This document shows positions 21,535-33,714 of a stretch of 64,000 nt of DNA, piece after piece. The stretch covers positions 7,138,501 to 7,202,500 of the forward strand of contig BSBM01000592.1 of assembly GCA_027924585.1 (NCBI GenBank), given 5' to 3'. Numbering within the stretch: position 1 is the stretch's first letter; the number at the start of each line of letters is the position of its first letter. Made by a program: the position numbers and the translations under genes. The notes below the pieces were generated by a model, which was given only the letters and a program-made list of their open reading frames with translations, was not told the origin of the DNA and ran no database searches. This DNA is from Larix kaempferi (lineage: Eukaryota > Streptophyta > Pinopsida > Pinales > Pinaceae).

Positions 21535-22181
21535 TGTTAGTTTTTCAGAATTTACTTCAACCTGATCTAGGATCTTAACTGAGAGAACAACATGTACAAC
21601 ATATCTACAACATATCAATCATAGACACAATAATGCAAGAACACAAGAGACACAGAGTTTCACCGGGGAAAACCAAGAAGGTGAAAAACCCCACAACTTC
21701 CTCAGAGATGGATAGAGCCATGATACAAAACCCAAGCATAAGAGATATACTCCTAGCAGCAGCTTCTCCTCCTCCACTAGTGCGCCACTCTCTAATGAGT
21801 GTATGAGTGAGAAAAGTGAATGATCAAATAGAGTGCCTCCCGCACTCTATTTATACACTAACTTGACTTGCCTAATAAACTTACTAGGTCGGCCTTAACT
21901 TAACCACATAACATAATGCTGACAGGGCCGACCCCCACTAGGGTGGTCTAATAACCCTTTTACCCACATGACTCATACAGGGCCGACCCCATCAAGGTGG
22001 TCTAATAACCCATCAAGTATAAGTTACGACACTTACAATATAAATGACGACACTTCTGTATAGAGGAATAATAACATCTCTATAGGAATACAAACACTTC
22101 CGTATAGAGGAATAATAACATCTCTATAGGAATACAATATACATAGGTGAAATACATTTCGAAGTTACATATACATCAACA
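21535..22181 (-). repeat. 3' LTR of N2, with a 44-bp internal duplication
   Basis: This 647-bp LTR is 44 bp longer than its partner. CACTTCTGTATAGAGGAATA... at 22051-22094 is repeated as CACTTCCGTATAGAGGAATA... at 22095-22138, while the 5' LTR has one copy. It contains GGGCCGACCCC blocks shared with the N1 LTRs in inverted orientation. Confidence 0.92.
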
Positions 22182-22192
22182 ATCCCTCTTAA
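22182..22192 (-). other. Polypurine tract of N2
   Basis: On the - strand TTAAGAGGGAT directly precedes the TG start of the 3' LTR, the expected plus-strand primer position. Confidence 0.8.
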
Positions 22193-22320
22193 ATAGGAAG
22201 GTATTTCTCGACACATGTATTCTAGCACAAGTCTTCTTCTCTGGATCATCGTCACTGATCATCGTCATCGAATCATCGCTGCTGCTATCTCAATCAATCT
22301 CTCATCTACTCGTCATAGGA

Positions 22321-22640
22321 GGTTCTATAGAGCTAGTTCTTTTTCATACTGGATGTAGGCCCACCACTTGTAGGTATTCATCATCTATAGAGCCAACCCT
22401 TTTTCATGCTGGATGTAGGCCTAGCCTCAATGTAGGTCTTCAACATCTCTGTGAGCAAGCCATAAAGTAGGTACACCTCAGGACTGATTACACTTCCTCT
22501 GCAAAACCTGCAAGACCTCCTAGGACTGATTACACTGCCTCTGCAAAACTTGTAAGAGCATCTCATGACTGATCATATGCCTCTGCAAAACCTGTAAGAG
22601 CATCTCAGGACTGATCATATGCCTCTGCAAAACTTGTGTA
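22321..22640 (-). repeat. Short tandem repeats near the 3' end of N2
   Basis: Two units of about 57 bp contain CTTTTTCATGCTGGATGTAG (about 22321-22430). They are followed by four units of about 42 bp with GACTGATTACAC/GACTGATCATATG and CCTCTGCAAAACTTGTAAGA (22477-22640). Confidence 0.85.
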
Positions 22641-22689
22641 TCATACTGTCACATCATCGTCTTCGGATCATCTCATAGTCCACGGAGCA

Positions 22690-23220
22690 CAACCCAGATG
22701 CACACACACACAACACTTACACTCACCAGCATGGAAGGACTTTCCTCTAACCATCCAGGAAAGGCTCAACACTTACACTCACTAGCATGGAAGGAATTTC
22801 CTCTGACCATCTGGGAAAGGCTCACAACACTTACATCAATGACCATGGAAGGAATTTCCTCTGACCATGTCGAAACGGCTACAATAATTACATCATGACC
22901 ATGGAAGGGATTTCCTTTGACCATGTCGAAAAATCTCGGCAATTACAACACGACCATGGAAGGAATTTCCTCTGACCATGTCGGAAAATCCATGCCCAGT
23001 TCTTACATCTCGCTATGGAAGGACTTTCCTCTAACCATGCGAGAATGGCCCAGCCCTTACATTTCACCATAGAAGGACTTTACTCTAACTATGTGAGAAT
23101 GGCTTCGCCCAGCCCTTACATTTCATCATGGAAGGACTTTCCTCTAACCATGTGAAAATGGCCCAACCCTTACATCTCACCATGGAAGGACTTTCCTCTA
23201 ACCATGTGAGAATGGCCCTG
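22690..23220 (-). repeat. 57-bp tandem array in N2, about nine units
   Basis: CATGGAAGGACTTTCCTCT (variants TATGGAAGG, CATAGAAGG, GAATTTCC) recurs about every 57 bp from about 22730 to 23200, each time followed by AACCATG(T/C) and a CACTTACA/CCCTTACAT segment. It lies between the RNase H end and the 3' LTR, the same place as the unrelated arrays of N1. Confidence 0.9.
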
Positions 23221-23249
23221 TGTGCATTTGTGTCTCCGGACTCATCACT

Positions 23250-24857
23250 TCCCCTTGGAAGGTATCTTGATCTAAAGTACACCAAGTCTCCCTCTGAAGT
23301 ATTCAAACTTCACTTTGGCCAGCGGCTTGGTCAATACATCGACTATCTGCTCATCCGTCACAACATACAGGAGCTTCACTGCTCCTCTATGCACCATATC
23401 CCTGATATAGTGATACTTGATCTCAATGTGCTTCGACTTGTCATGGAACACTGGGTTCTCCGACAACTTCACACAACTCTGGTTGTCCCAATATATACAA
23501 GTAGCACTCAGCTGGAGATCAAGCAAATTAGACAGTAGCTTCCTAATCCATACTGCCTCACAACTAGCCAAACAAGCTACGACATAATCTGCTTTGTCTA
23601 TACTTAGTGCCACACAAGATTGCTTCCTGCTAAACCAAGAGATCATACCAGATCCCATACTGAAGCAACACCCTGAAGTGCTCTTCTGATCACTGGAACT
23701 GCCTGCCCAATCCGAATCAACATAACCCTCCAGGTTAAACTTTTGATTCGCCTCATACTTGAGCCCATAGTCAACTGTACCCTTCAGGTACCTCATAATA
23801 TGCTTTGCAACTATCATGTGAACATGTCTCGGATTTGTCAAGTACTGGATCAAGGTGTTCACCGCAAAGCAAATGTTTGGTCTCGTATTCGTCAGGTACA
23901 TCAAGGACCCAATCATCTGACGACACATCGTAGCATCGACCGACTCAGATGAAGCATCAAACAGAAGCTTCAGGTTCAATGCCATAAGTGTGGCCATGGT
24001 CTTGCAGTCCATCATCCCGAACCTCTTCAGGATCTCTACTGCATACTTCCCTTGTCCAAGGAAGATTCCATCTGCACTCTGCCACACCTCCATACCAAGA
24101 AAGTAGTGCATCATACCCAAGTCCTTCATCTCGAACTCGGCAGCAAGCTTCCTCTTCATGTAGGCAATCAATCTATCATCACCTGTTATAAACATGTCAT
24201 CCACATACAAATAGTAGTATCACTGGATTTCCTTCCTCAACTTTGTAGTAAAGGTTGGAATCTGCTTTAATCTTGGTAAAGCCCAAACTATATAGGAAGC
24301 CATCTATCCTTCCATACCAGGTCCTGGGTGCCTGTTTCAAACCATACAAGGCTCTCTTCAGTTTGCACACATGAGTCCCTCTGTCATGTGTCTCAAACCC
24401 AAGTGGCTGCTCCACATACACTTCCTCTTTGACTACACCATTCAAGAAGGCTGTCTTGAAATCCATCTGGTGTATCTTCCACTTCATCACTGCAGCCAGA
24501 GCAAGTACTGTTTTGATGGAAGTGTATCTGGCTCCAGGAGAAAAAGACTCTTCATAGTCTATTCCCTCTTTCTGGGAGAAGCCACGAGCTGCAAACCTCG
24601 CTTTGTATTTCTCTATGCTACCATCTGCAGCATGCTTGATCTTATAGATCCACTTGGATGTCACAACAGACTTCCCTTCAGGTCTTGGGACCGCATCCCA
24701 AACATCATTCTTCATGATCGACTAGTATTCCTCGATCATGGCATTCTTCTATTACTGCATCCTGAATCCTGGGAACTTTAGATTCTTCAATAGATATCTT
24801 TGTTGCTGGAGTAAATGTTGTAGTCCTTCTTTTGTAGGTGATGGTATACGATATTTC
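23250..24857 (-). pseudogene. Copia reverse transcriptase/RNase H of N2 (frameshifted)
   Basis: Homology begins after an acceptor-like TCTTGTAG (exon side at 24857). 24715-24197 encodes NDVWDAVPRPEGKSVVTSKW, ARFAARGFSQKEGIDYEE, QMDFKTAFLNG and ALYGLKQAPRTWY, the standard copia RT N-terminal part. 24210-23272, in another frame, carries the YVDDM active site, DLGMMHYFLGMEVW, SDWAGSSSDQKSTSG, SRKQSCVALS and KHIEIKYHYIRDMV of RT and RNase H, ending VDVLTKPL. The break lies at about 24200-24210, immediately before the YVDD motif, so full RT is not made in one frame. Stops also occur upstream of 24715. This is the best-preserved coding piece of the N family. Confidence 0.9.
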
Positions 24858-27528
24858 CTACAAGACAAGTTAAATTGCATGATTAGAAACAGCTCATAGT
24901 TTTCAGAACAAATTCTTACACATAAAGAAATATGTCATACAGTCATGCAATTAATTTAGCCAATGCTTCAATACAACATTTATCCATATCCGGTAACTTT
25001 CTAGATGCCTTCCAATCTCTACCAGAACATTGTTAAGAGTGTGCACAACTCCCAACATGCCAACAAAGAGGTTTCATTCTAGATAAGTAGCAATGGAATG
25101 TTGTACAGTGCCATAGGCCACTTACCCATCACATGCATATTAGTAGTATACTGTTCATTAGTGCAATTATTCTAATATGCATAATACACACCCTAAGTCT
25201 AGGAACATAAGCATATGCACCATTGAACAATATTATTTAAACAAACAAATATGCAAGAAATGAAAATTCAAATACTTATCTTTGTTTGGTTTGTAGGGTG
25301 GACTCCCTCTCAATATTTGCTTCCTTGCAGGAACTATTGGAGTGTGCTCCCTCTTGATCTTTGCTTCCTGGATTACCTGTCTTTGAACTTATATCCATCC
25401 TCGATCACTATGCATACCTACTAGTATCATCATTGTGTTATCCTCAAGGTCTCATACATAATCATACATTTATTAGTATAATCTTAATACTATCAAAACA
25501 CAATGATCTTAAACATGTATAGTCATGATCATTTCAAACACAGATAATAAGCATTAGCATTTAAAGTTTCAGGGAAGACTTCTCTTACTCATGCATATTC
25601 ATATTTGACCATAGAACTCTTCTGGTTAGTCATATCATCAATCAAGGTAAGAGATATAATATGCATAAACCCTAGATTACTTAAATTTCTAGCTTCATAA
25701 ATAATCATTATCAATCATGCCATGTATACTTATATAAGAGATCCTAACACAAGGTAGGATTCTAACTTGATATAGGAAAAACATACCTGGATTAGCATGC
25801 TAGTTAGTTATGTCTAACATACCCGCATAATGTCTTCTTGTTCTCTTCAATGACTTGTGCTAGTAATCTGCATATCTCATACATTAATCATTATAGAACC
25901 AAGTTATACATACCTCGCAAGTAGATCTTCTATGTGATCCATGACAATGGATGAATCTTTGTCTTCATGTCAACATGGTCATATGTTCTTGAACTAGAAC
26001 ATGATTTGTCTTTCTTGATGTACCTTTCATGTTTAGCGGACAACATCAACCTCATACAACACCACAATGCATTAGTACAATCATAAGTGTCAAAAACCCT
26101 AATCAACGAATATCTTCTATCATGCATTCATATTTTTATTAAGGTGATACGACAAGTCTAAAACTAATCAAGATTGTACTAATCTTAATGAAGACAAACA
26201 TATCATAAACTTAATCATGAACAGATCTCGAAACATACTTGGATAAGTCATACCTGTCGAGATTGCTTGTAATCTTCTTATGTAAGGCCTTAGCGTCATC
26301 TCCCTCTGACACTGGAACTTCTTCACTTATGCAGGTGACCAATCCATTCTCTTCTAGGATTAACCCAATCCACTTGATTTGTAGAAACTGGATCTAGCGC
26401 TAGATTAGGGTTTGTCAGGGAAACCCTAAAAACTCAAACTTTGAATTTGAAACTTCTGAAAGGATAGAAAGATGCGCCTTTCTGCGCTGATCAACCTGGT
26501 ATACTCAGAATTTGAAAATGGCAAAGTTTCACCCCTCAAATTTGCTTTTAAATCTTTTGGATTCACTTGGGAGGACCCTGAATTAGGGTTTGAGTTTCCC
26601 AGAGCTTCACCCAACCAAATAGTTTGATCCAAATCTCTAAAATTCGATTTTTCCAAGGAGCTTCCAGCTATGGTCACAAATTTCAAAAATTCCCATTTTC
26701 GCAGAAGCCCTAATTTTCCACTTTTCCGATCAAAGTCTCAAACTAAGGTTTGATCAAGCCTGACCTTCTGCCCAACCAAAAAATTCGATCTTGGTCTCTA
26801 AATTTTGATTTTGATGAGGAGCATCCAGCCGTGGTATCCGATACAAAAATTCCAACATTGTCCGAAACCCTAAATTCCCGGAGCCATGAATGAAGGTGCT
26901 CAAAATCCAATTCTGTTTTGACAGAAATATGCACCTGATTGTTTCTTGTGTAACTCTGAAATTACGAATCCACAGGGTCTAAAACTGCGACCTGTGGTAG
27001 CTTGACCTATCATCTTTCCAACCCCATAGGTCTGACCTCAATTGGATTTTCTGAGAGAGAGTTATGACAAGTGTCGCAATGTGACCTTTTTATGGGATAA
27101 AACAAGAGAGAGAACTTGTACGGTGTGCCACGTGTCACCGATTCAGTTTCGGCCTATGAAAAAACTTACCTGAGAAAGTAAAGTCCGTGCCCTACCTGTC
27201 ACTTTTTACGAAATTTTCTTTGGAGCTTCTTATCCCATGTTATGACCTTTCTTCCTAGGTCACCTATTTATGACTGAGATCTAGAGGAGGCAGAAACCCT
27301 AGATTGTTCAGATCATAACTCATAAAGTACAGCGAATTAGAAGTTGTGCTTCTGACACAAGGTGCACAGAGATGTTATCTTCGACCTATAAAGGTTTCAG
27401 ATCCTAAACCTTCTCCAAAATGGATTTATAGCGAAAGTGATATGATGACTGGGTTTTGCTATATCAAGCCCTAGCTTCGCAAGTGCAACAAGTGTCATAA
27501 ATGCCATACCATGCCTTCTTTCAAGCTA
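24858..27528 (-). other. N2 leader lacking gag/PR/INT, homologous to the N1 leader
   Basis: Read on the - strand, it begins at the primer site and shares long blocks with 4893-7524: CATAAATCCATTTTGG, AACATCTC, a GGCCTTACATAAGAAGA block ending CTCGACAG before GTATGACTTA (26254/26253), a block 26023-25914 starting GTACATCA and ending TTGCGAG before GTATGTAT, and a block 25867-25823 after ATGCAG and before GTATGTT. Lengths of the last block are 45 bp here and 42 bp in N1. No gag knuckle, DSG protease or integrase motif appears in any frame. The exon-like reading is inference. Confidence 0.5.
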
Positions 27529-27540
27529 GCTCTGATACCA
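27529..27540 (-). other. Primer binding site of N2 (initiator Met tRNA)
   Basis: The reverse complement reads TGGTATCAGAGC, directly after the CA end of the - strand 5' LTR. Confidence 0.92.
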
Positions 27541-28143
27541 TGTTAGTTTTTCAGAATTTACTTCAATTTGATCTAGGATCTTAACTGAGAGAACAACATG
27601 TACATCATATCTACATCATATCAATCATAGACACAATAATGCAAGCACACAAGAGACACAGAGTTTCACCGGGGAAAACCAAGAAGGTGAAAAACCCCGC
27701 AACTTCCTCAGAGATAGATTGAGCCATGATACAAAACCCAAGCATAAGAGATATACTCTTAGCAGCAGCTTCTCCTCCTTCACTAGTGCGCCACTCTCCA
27801 ATGAGTGTATGAGTGAGAAAAGTGAATGATCAAATAGAGTGCCTCCCACACTCTATTTATACACTAACTTGACTTGCCTAATAACCTTACTAGGTCGACC
27901 TTAACTTAACCACATAACATAATGCTGATAGGGACGACCCCCACTAGGGTGGTCTAATAACTCTTTTACCCACATGAATCATACAGGGCCGACCCCATCA
28001 AGGTGGTCTAATAACCCATCAAGTATAAGTTACGACACTTACAATATAAATGACGACACTTTCGTATAGAGGAATAATAACATCTCTATAGGAATACAAT
28101 ATACATAGGTGAAATACATTTCGAAGTTACATATACATCAACA
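27541..28143 (-). repeat. 5' LTR of N2
   Basis: 603 bp. Read on the - strand, a TATA-like TATAAATA lies at 27863-27856 followed by GAGTGTGGG, matching the promoter position in N1. The LTR is flanked on the right by the target duplication TGAAT at 28144-28148. Confidence 0.93.
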
Positions 28144-28148
28144 TGAAT

Positions 28149-29270
28149 GCTCTTTGTGTTCAATGTTTTATGCGGTTAAAGAAGAAGACATTATCTTGCA
28201 TTGAAATTGTCAATTAATAGCAAGGTCTATTACAATGGTTACATAGCAATGTCTCTTACGTTAAGTTTACATCAATGTTGAATTATGTAAAAGAATGGTG
28301 AAAAGGGGCATGTTGAACAATATTGATTGTATTCATTTTTTTATGTAAAGAGGACAACTAATATAAATAGTTAAATCCTCTTGAACTATATTTATACCTT
28401 TCAATATCATTGTTGTTGATATAATGTTTAATAGGTGTAAGAGAAAAAGAAAAGTATTACATATCATCATATTGATAAATAAGTGTATATCTTTGTCTAC
28501 ATTTGACTTGTGGTGAGAATAATGGTACACTTGCATGCTTCTAATGTTTAGTTGAATTCTTGTTAAGAAGACATGATATCACGAGGTTGAGAATGAATTG
28601 GATTGCATGCTCCTTCGTTGAGAAGGATTTTCTTTATTTGCAAGTAAAGATGTGTTACAAGTAGGAGAAATGATGTTGAATAAGTATTTAACTTATTGAC
28701 CAAGGGCCTTTGCATAAGGTGGTTACGTTTTATATTGAAGAATGGATTAACACATATGAATGTGTGTTTTCGTATTGTTGTATTAAGTGTCATACTTACC
28801 AAGTATGGTTGAGTATAGTTCGACAAGAAATAAAAACAAAAAAAAATTCACCCCATTTCCTCTAGAACGTGACGAGGATTTTGGGTATGTTACAAACAAC
28901 ATCCGACAATTTCCATTCAGCTGGTTTAGTCCTTGGGAGAGTGGAAGAAGAGGAGACTGTAAGGCAAAGCAATGTTGAAATGGATATCAAAGTACTTCAA
29001 ACTTCACTAGACCATATATATATATATATATATGTATATGTATAGGGATGTGGGGCATAATGGAGCTTTGTGGTTCGTGGGTACAGATTGAAGGTCCGAG
29101 GATCTTAAATTGCTCATCGAATGGAGTGGATAAGCAAATTTTTTCTCCCTTTTGTACTTCTCCCCTTCCATATCCTTGTCCAAAACTGTCTCATCTGTCA
29201 TCTCCTCCCGTTCGATCCCGTACTGTTTCTCGTGAAGAATCATGGTTATCGACGAGGTAGACTACGAAAG
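28149..29270. other. Non-coding stretch before LINE B, with a TA tract
   Basis: There is no recognised gene. A TA run occupies about 29014-29035. Frames near 28787-29260 show no family motif. The right end may be the 5' untranslated part of LINE B, since ORF1-like text starts soon after. Confidence 0.5.
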
Positions 29271-29539
29271 TCCCTCCTCTAGAGTCCGCATTTTCTGTTC
29301 CGATCATGAGATCAGGTGTAGCAATAAGGGAAAAGGAATTTCACATATTGAAGTGACTTATCCCTTGCCCGATCCTCCGTGGAAGTCTGGGCCTCAATAA
29401 AAACCCGCTCAAGGCAATAATGGCACCAGTACTTCCAAGATCGAAGCGAATTCTGGGCCAATCCGAAAAAAAGAGCTCGTGCCAAAAAAGATATTGCTTC
29501 GTTGTCTGTTGGCAAAGAAAATGGAATTGAAGAAGTCCA

Positions 29540-30895
29540 ATATTACCTCAATTGTCCTCTGGTTGGTCGATTTTGAAGAAAAATGGTGGGGGAAACAACT
29601 TTAAAGAATTGGATGTAGATAAATTGGAAGCCTTTTCTAGATCACGTCCCTCAATTTCACATCCCGTTGAGAGGCCATATCCTGTTTAAGGTCAATTTAG
29701 AGGGGGATAAACAAAAATTGTTGGATTGTAATTGGAAATAGGGACTATCGTGACTAATTATGAAAAGGTGGCAGGTGGACTTTGATGCTAGAAGGGAGCC
29801 TCAAAATTTACAGCAAGTTTGGGTAATTCTGCTTGGACTTCCAATGGTGGTCTGGCAAAAAGCTATTCTGGAGGCAATTAGAGGAAAATTTGGAAGGTTA
29901 ATTGCTTTGGAAGACGATTGGGATCAGAAAGTTGACAGGAGGTGTGCGAAAATTCTGGTGGAATTGGATATGCGAGATGGTTTATACAAGGAGATAAAGT
30001 TGGAATTGAATGGTAGTAAATGGAGACAGGGGTTGGATTATTGGAAGATCCCCTTCCGATGCTTTGGATGCAGGAAAGTAGGGCACTTATTACGAGATTG
30101 TCCAAACTTTTCTTCTGGATTCAGAAACATACGAAAGTATGGGTGAAAAAGACTTCATTGGTCCCGACTGATAGAGAGGTTTCAAGCGGCAACGTGGAAA
30201 GAGGTGACAATGGATCTTCCTTAGTCAAGGACGTAATAAAGGAAGAGGTCAATAAAAAGGGGGAATAAATATCACTTTCTGTTCCTAGTAATCCCATTGT
30301 TCCTTTTGTAAATTCCCTTTCTGAAAATGTCCTTTTTGAAATAGTTATTCCTATTGTTATCCAGGTCTCCCCTCGAAATCCTCCTTCTTCTCTAGTCCCT
30401 CCCCCGACAACAGAGAAGTCTGTGGTTCCATCCAGTCTAGAGTGTCTTGTTGAGCTGGAATCCTCTTCGGTGGTAAAGGATAATCCTTCTCCTTATTCCC
30501 TATTCCCTTCCCCCTCAGAAAAGGAGTGTATGGTTCCATCTAGTCTTGAGTGTCTTGCTGAAATGGACCCCTCTCCAAAGGTTAAGGTAGGTCCTCATTC
30601 TTGGGTTAAGAATATGATTTATAACACAAGATCCAAGGTGGCGCTTAAGGGGTTGGAAGGAATCACTTTCGCGTGTTGTCAAGGACTTGACCCTCCATCG
30701 AAGGTTACATTGGCTCGAAGAAAGTCTAAAATTTTGAAGACTAAAAATAAGATGAGATGGAAGTTAAAGCAGAGAAACAATCCACGATTAATAGGGTCCT
30801 TAAAGCAGGGAAATCCAAGCCTAGGATTCCCTGATGCTTTGTCTGTCTTTCAATACAAGGGGGTTAGGGGGATCCCCCAAATTAAATTCCCTTAA
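29540..30895 (+). pseudogene. LINE B ORF1 (gag-like, zinc knuckle, disordered tail)
   Basis: Gag-like text begins at about 29580 (LKNWMQINWKPFLDHVPQF). The best frame, 29760-30146, holds WQVDFDARREPQNLQQVWVI, LPMVVWQKAILEAIRGKFG, ILVELDMRDGLYKEIKLE and a CX2CX4HX4C knuckle (CFGCRKVGHLLRDC) near 30060-30100. A frameshift after about 30120 moves the reading to a second frame (to 30268), and the tail continues at 30422-30895. The tail contains two copies of VPSSLECLxE about 105 bp apart. Known ORF1 proteins bind element RNA. This copy is broken by a stop near 29750 and by the shift. Confidence 0.75.
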
Positions 30896-31672
30896 AATGA
30901 TGATTCAAAAGTTAAATCCCTCAGTCATTATTTTACAGGAAACGATGGTAGAAGGGAGAAAGGCTCATGAAACCATAAATATTTGTCTTAAATACTGGTC
31001 CTTTGCACATATAAGCTCAGATGGTCATTTTGGAGGTCTCAAAATGACATGGATCAATTTAATAAGGGAAGTTTTAGTAAGCTATCATGAGACTGTTTTG
31101 AAAACAGTATTAGAAGACAATAAAACTAGAGAAATTTACTCAATTTTTAACGTCTATGGACTCTTTCAGAACATGCGATCTTTATGGGATTTGTTTTTCA
31201 CTTTTGGGATGTTGGAGATGCGCAATATGATATTGGGAGGAGATCTAAATCTAACAATATCCAAAAGAGAGACTTGGGGGCTTTAGCAAGACCTGATTCA
31301 TTGAGTGACTTCTTTAATTCTCTTTTTGAATTAAAAGGGATAATCAACGTTCAACCTTTGAAGATAGAGCCAGCGTGGAAGAATAAAAGAAGTGGAGAAA
31401 ATGTTATTTCTAAGCGCCTAGACAGATTTTTAATATCGGAGAATATGCTTGCTGGTCCCTTATCGATTCGGTCTTGGATAGAGGTTGGAGGTTTGTCTGT
31501 GATGGCTCCCCAATTTGCTATCTTTTATATCATTAGAAAGTCAAATATATGGGAAAGTTCGATTATAAAACCCGACTTTTATATCGGATGGTACTCATTT
31601 TGTTCTAAGTTCAGAACATTAAAGTCTTTGTGGAATTATTATTTAGGAGAAGGAAAACACTATATATATTAG
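30834..31672 (+). pseudogene. LINE B endonuclease domain
   Basis: ATG at 30834 gives MLCLSFNTRGLGGS, the typical first strand of the LINE endonuclease fold, followed by NPSVIILQETMV (catalytic E) and GGDLNLTISKRETWG (catalytic GDxN) near 31240. A frame change near 31230-31290 leads to KRLDRFLISENMLAGPL and SWIEVGGLS near 31420-31495, where the SDH motif should follow but reads SVMAPQ. After about 31540 the text loses family resemblance although it stays open to 31672. The intact enzyme would nick target DNA. The frame break and changed motif make this inactive. Confidence 0.75.
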
Positions 31673-31679
31673 TTATTTC

Positions 31680-33714
31680 TAGTATTTTAACACTTAGAGT
31701 TGATTTTGAGTAATTATTTTTAGTAATGGTGAAATGTTTTGTTTCAGAAATCATTTCATATTATTCCGACATTAGATTCGACACTCGTTCCTGCGCTTAC
31801 TTGAAGGAAGAACATTGATTCTCATACTTCTGAGTCTCTTCAACCAATTTGTCCACACCCGTTTTTAGATAATGAGGTCATATACCTCCCATAGGAACAT
31901 GCTTTCAATTGGCTGCACGGATCCCAAGAAAATCCAACATTTCTAAAAATTCAAGCTCATATTTTTAGCAGAAAATTATTTAAAACTTCTATTTTCACCT
32001 TGATTTGCGTACATGTGGAAGCATATATGGAAAAAACGTTAAATGGGTTCTTAGAAAAACCTACTAGCTAGAAAACCCAGAATTTGTTTCGAAAAATAAG
32101 TTATGAGATGGAAGATATCTTGGGTTCTTTGGGGCAGACTTTTAAGATTGAATGAAAAACCCAGATTTGGGGATTTTGTCTAAATTTGTGAAATTTGTGA
32201 ATGTTTTGCTTATGCCTTGAGGATTTTCGATAGAGACCAAATTAATGAAACATAGTACCCAATTCATGTAATTTGAGGAGCCAAATACAGATTATTAATT
32301 GCATTTGCAAACACTTTAGTTTGATTTATCATTTCTATTGAGATTGCTTCTGTAATGAATTATAGAATTTATTCTAATTGCTGTTAGAAGCTATGAAGTG
32401 CGATCTAGTAGATTAAATTAGTTTTGAATAATTAGTTTTCACAAATATAGATATGAAGAAACATAGATAAAACAGTCTTAATCTTGTGAAATAAATGTAT
32501 GTCATGGAATTATCAAGAGATTAACGATAAAATAATTTTTCAAATCGATTCTGCTCAATCCTGAATTCATTAGATACACATTTTTCTGAACTTGAATTAT
32601 TGATCTGTACCTGATAATAACATTATGAATCATGTTAAACAATGTCAAGGAATGTATGTAATCATGAACATAGTATCAATATGTCACACAGAACATTGAA
32701 TCTTGTTATTTGGAATTTACTGAGCGCTTAAGAAAAGTAACCGCATTTCCATTTAAATGATCACAAATTAGTTATCAACGCTCCTATGAATTTATTCTCT
32801 GGAAACTCATTTCAAAACTGAATCGATTAAGTACTTAAATGGATTTATTAAGTGACTAAACTGATAGACCAAATTGAGTGTTGTATAAAAAGAGTGTTAA
32901 GATCACGTGTAGTATAAAAAGAGTGTTAAGATTGATGTTTTTAATTGATTTTAAGTTTGTTTAAAGGTGTGATCATAAGTTAGTACCTTGTTTTCGCTTT
33001 CAGATTGGTTTATCTTGTTTTAGTTTTACCATTATTCACTTATTAGATTTGGTTTCCCATTTTAATGTTTTGTGTTCACATTTAGTTTGATTTTATGAGT
33101 GGATTGGGTTTCTGAGTGTGGAATGCTAGCAACTAATCTTTGAGTTGATGATACATTTCAGTAATTGGGATTTACATTTGGTTTGGTTTGAATGGAATTC
33201 AAAGTACTATGTTTGCAACATCTTCATTGTGTCATATATTTTACTTACTTTTACAATTAGTCAACAAAGGTTTGAATACATCATTGTTAGGATTAAAGTG
33301 CTTGGATTTTGAATAAAGTTTTTAGTGAGGATTTTTGACCTATTTAAGATCTTTGTACCTGTATTCACTAATTTTTGATTTCAGTATCGGTTAGTAACAT
33401 AATTTTAATTTTGAGTACATTTGATGATTTTTAGATTAGGCTAGTTTGATATTGATTAAGATTGATGATTTTGAGTTTCTTGCACTTTAAAATTCCATAA
33501 CCTCAATCACCAAAGGGAATATTAAAGGTCTAACTTGTGAGATATGACCTCCCAATTACAGAGTTCATCCTAAGGTGTTGGGATATTCTTGTTTGCTTGC
33601 TTTATTGTATTGAAGTGTGTTTTCCGTCTTTAGATTAGGTTAGTTTAGGCTTCAATCCTGCACATACAGTTCCTGCACCTCTAAGTCCATGACTCTCCGG
33701 ATTGACAATTAAGA
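31680..33714. other. AT-rich segment inside LINE B, origin unknown
   Basis: About 2 kb has no open frame of note, no LTR ends, no terminal inverted repeat that I can see, and long T-rich stretches toward the right. GTATAAAAAGAGTGTTAAGAT occurs in two close copies at about 32883-32935. It separates the endonuclease half from the RT half of LINE B. It could be a non-autonomous insertion, the 3' end of the left LINE, or the flank of a second truncated LINE. Confidence 0.45.

Larger units (their letters stand above)
21535..28143 (-). mobile_element. Copia-like non-autonomous LTR element N2 (complete, 6,609 bp)
   Basis: LTRs at 21535-22181 and 27541-28143 read TGTTAGTTTTTC...ATCAACA on the + strand and are flanked by the perfect duplication TGAAT (21530-21534 and 28144-28148). 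The primer site (reverse complement at 27529-27540) is TGGTATCAGAGC and the purine tract TTAAGAGGGAT lies at 22182-22192, so the element reads on the - strand. It encodes RT/RNase H (24857-23250) but no gag, protease or integrase. By eye the LTRs differ at roughly 20 positions plus a 44-bp duplication, so it is older than N1. Its leader is homologous to that of N1. Confidence 0.93.
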
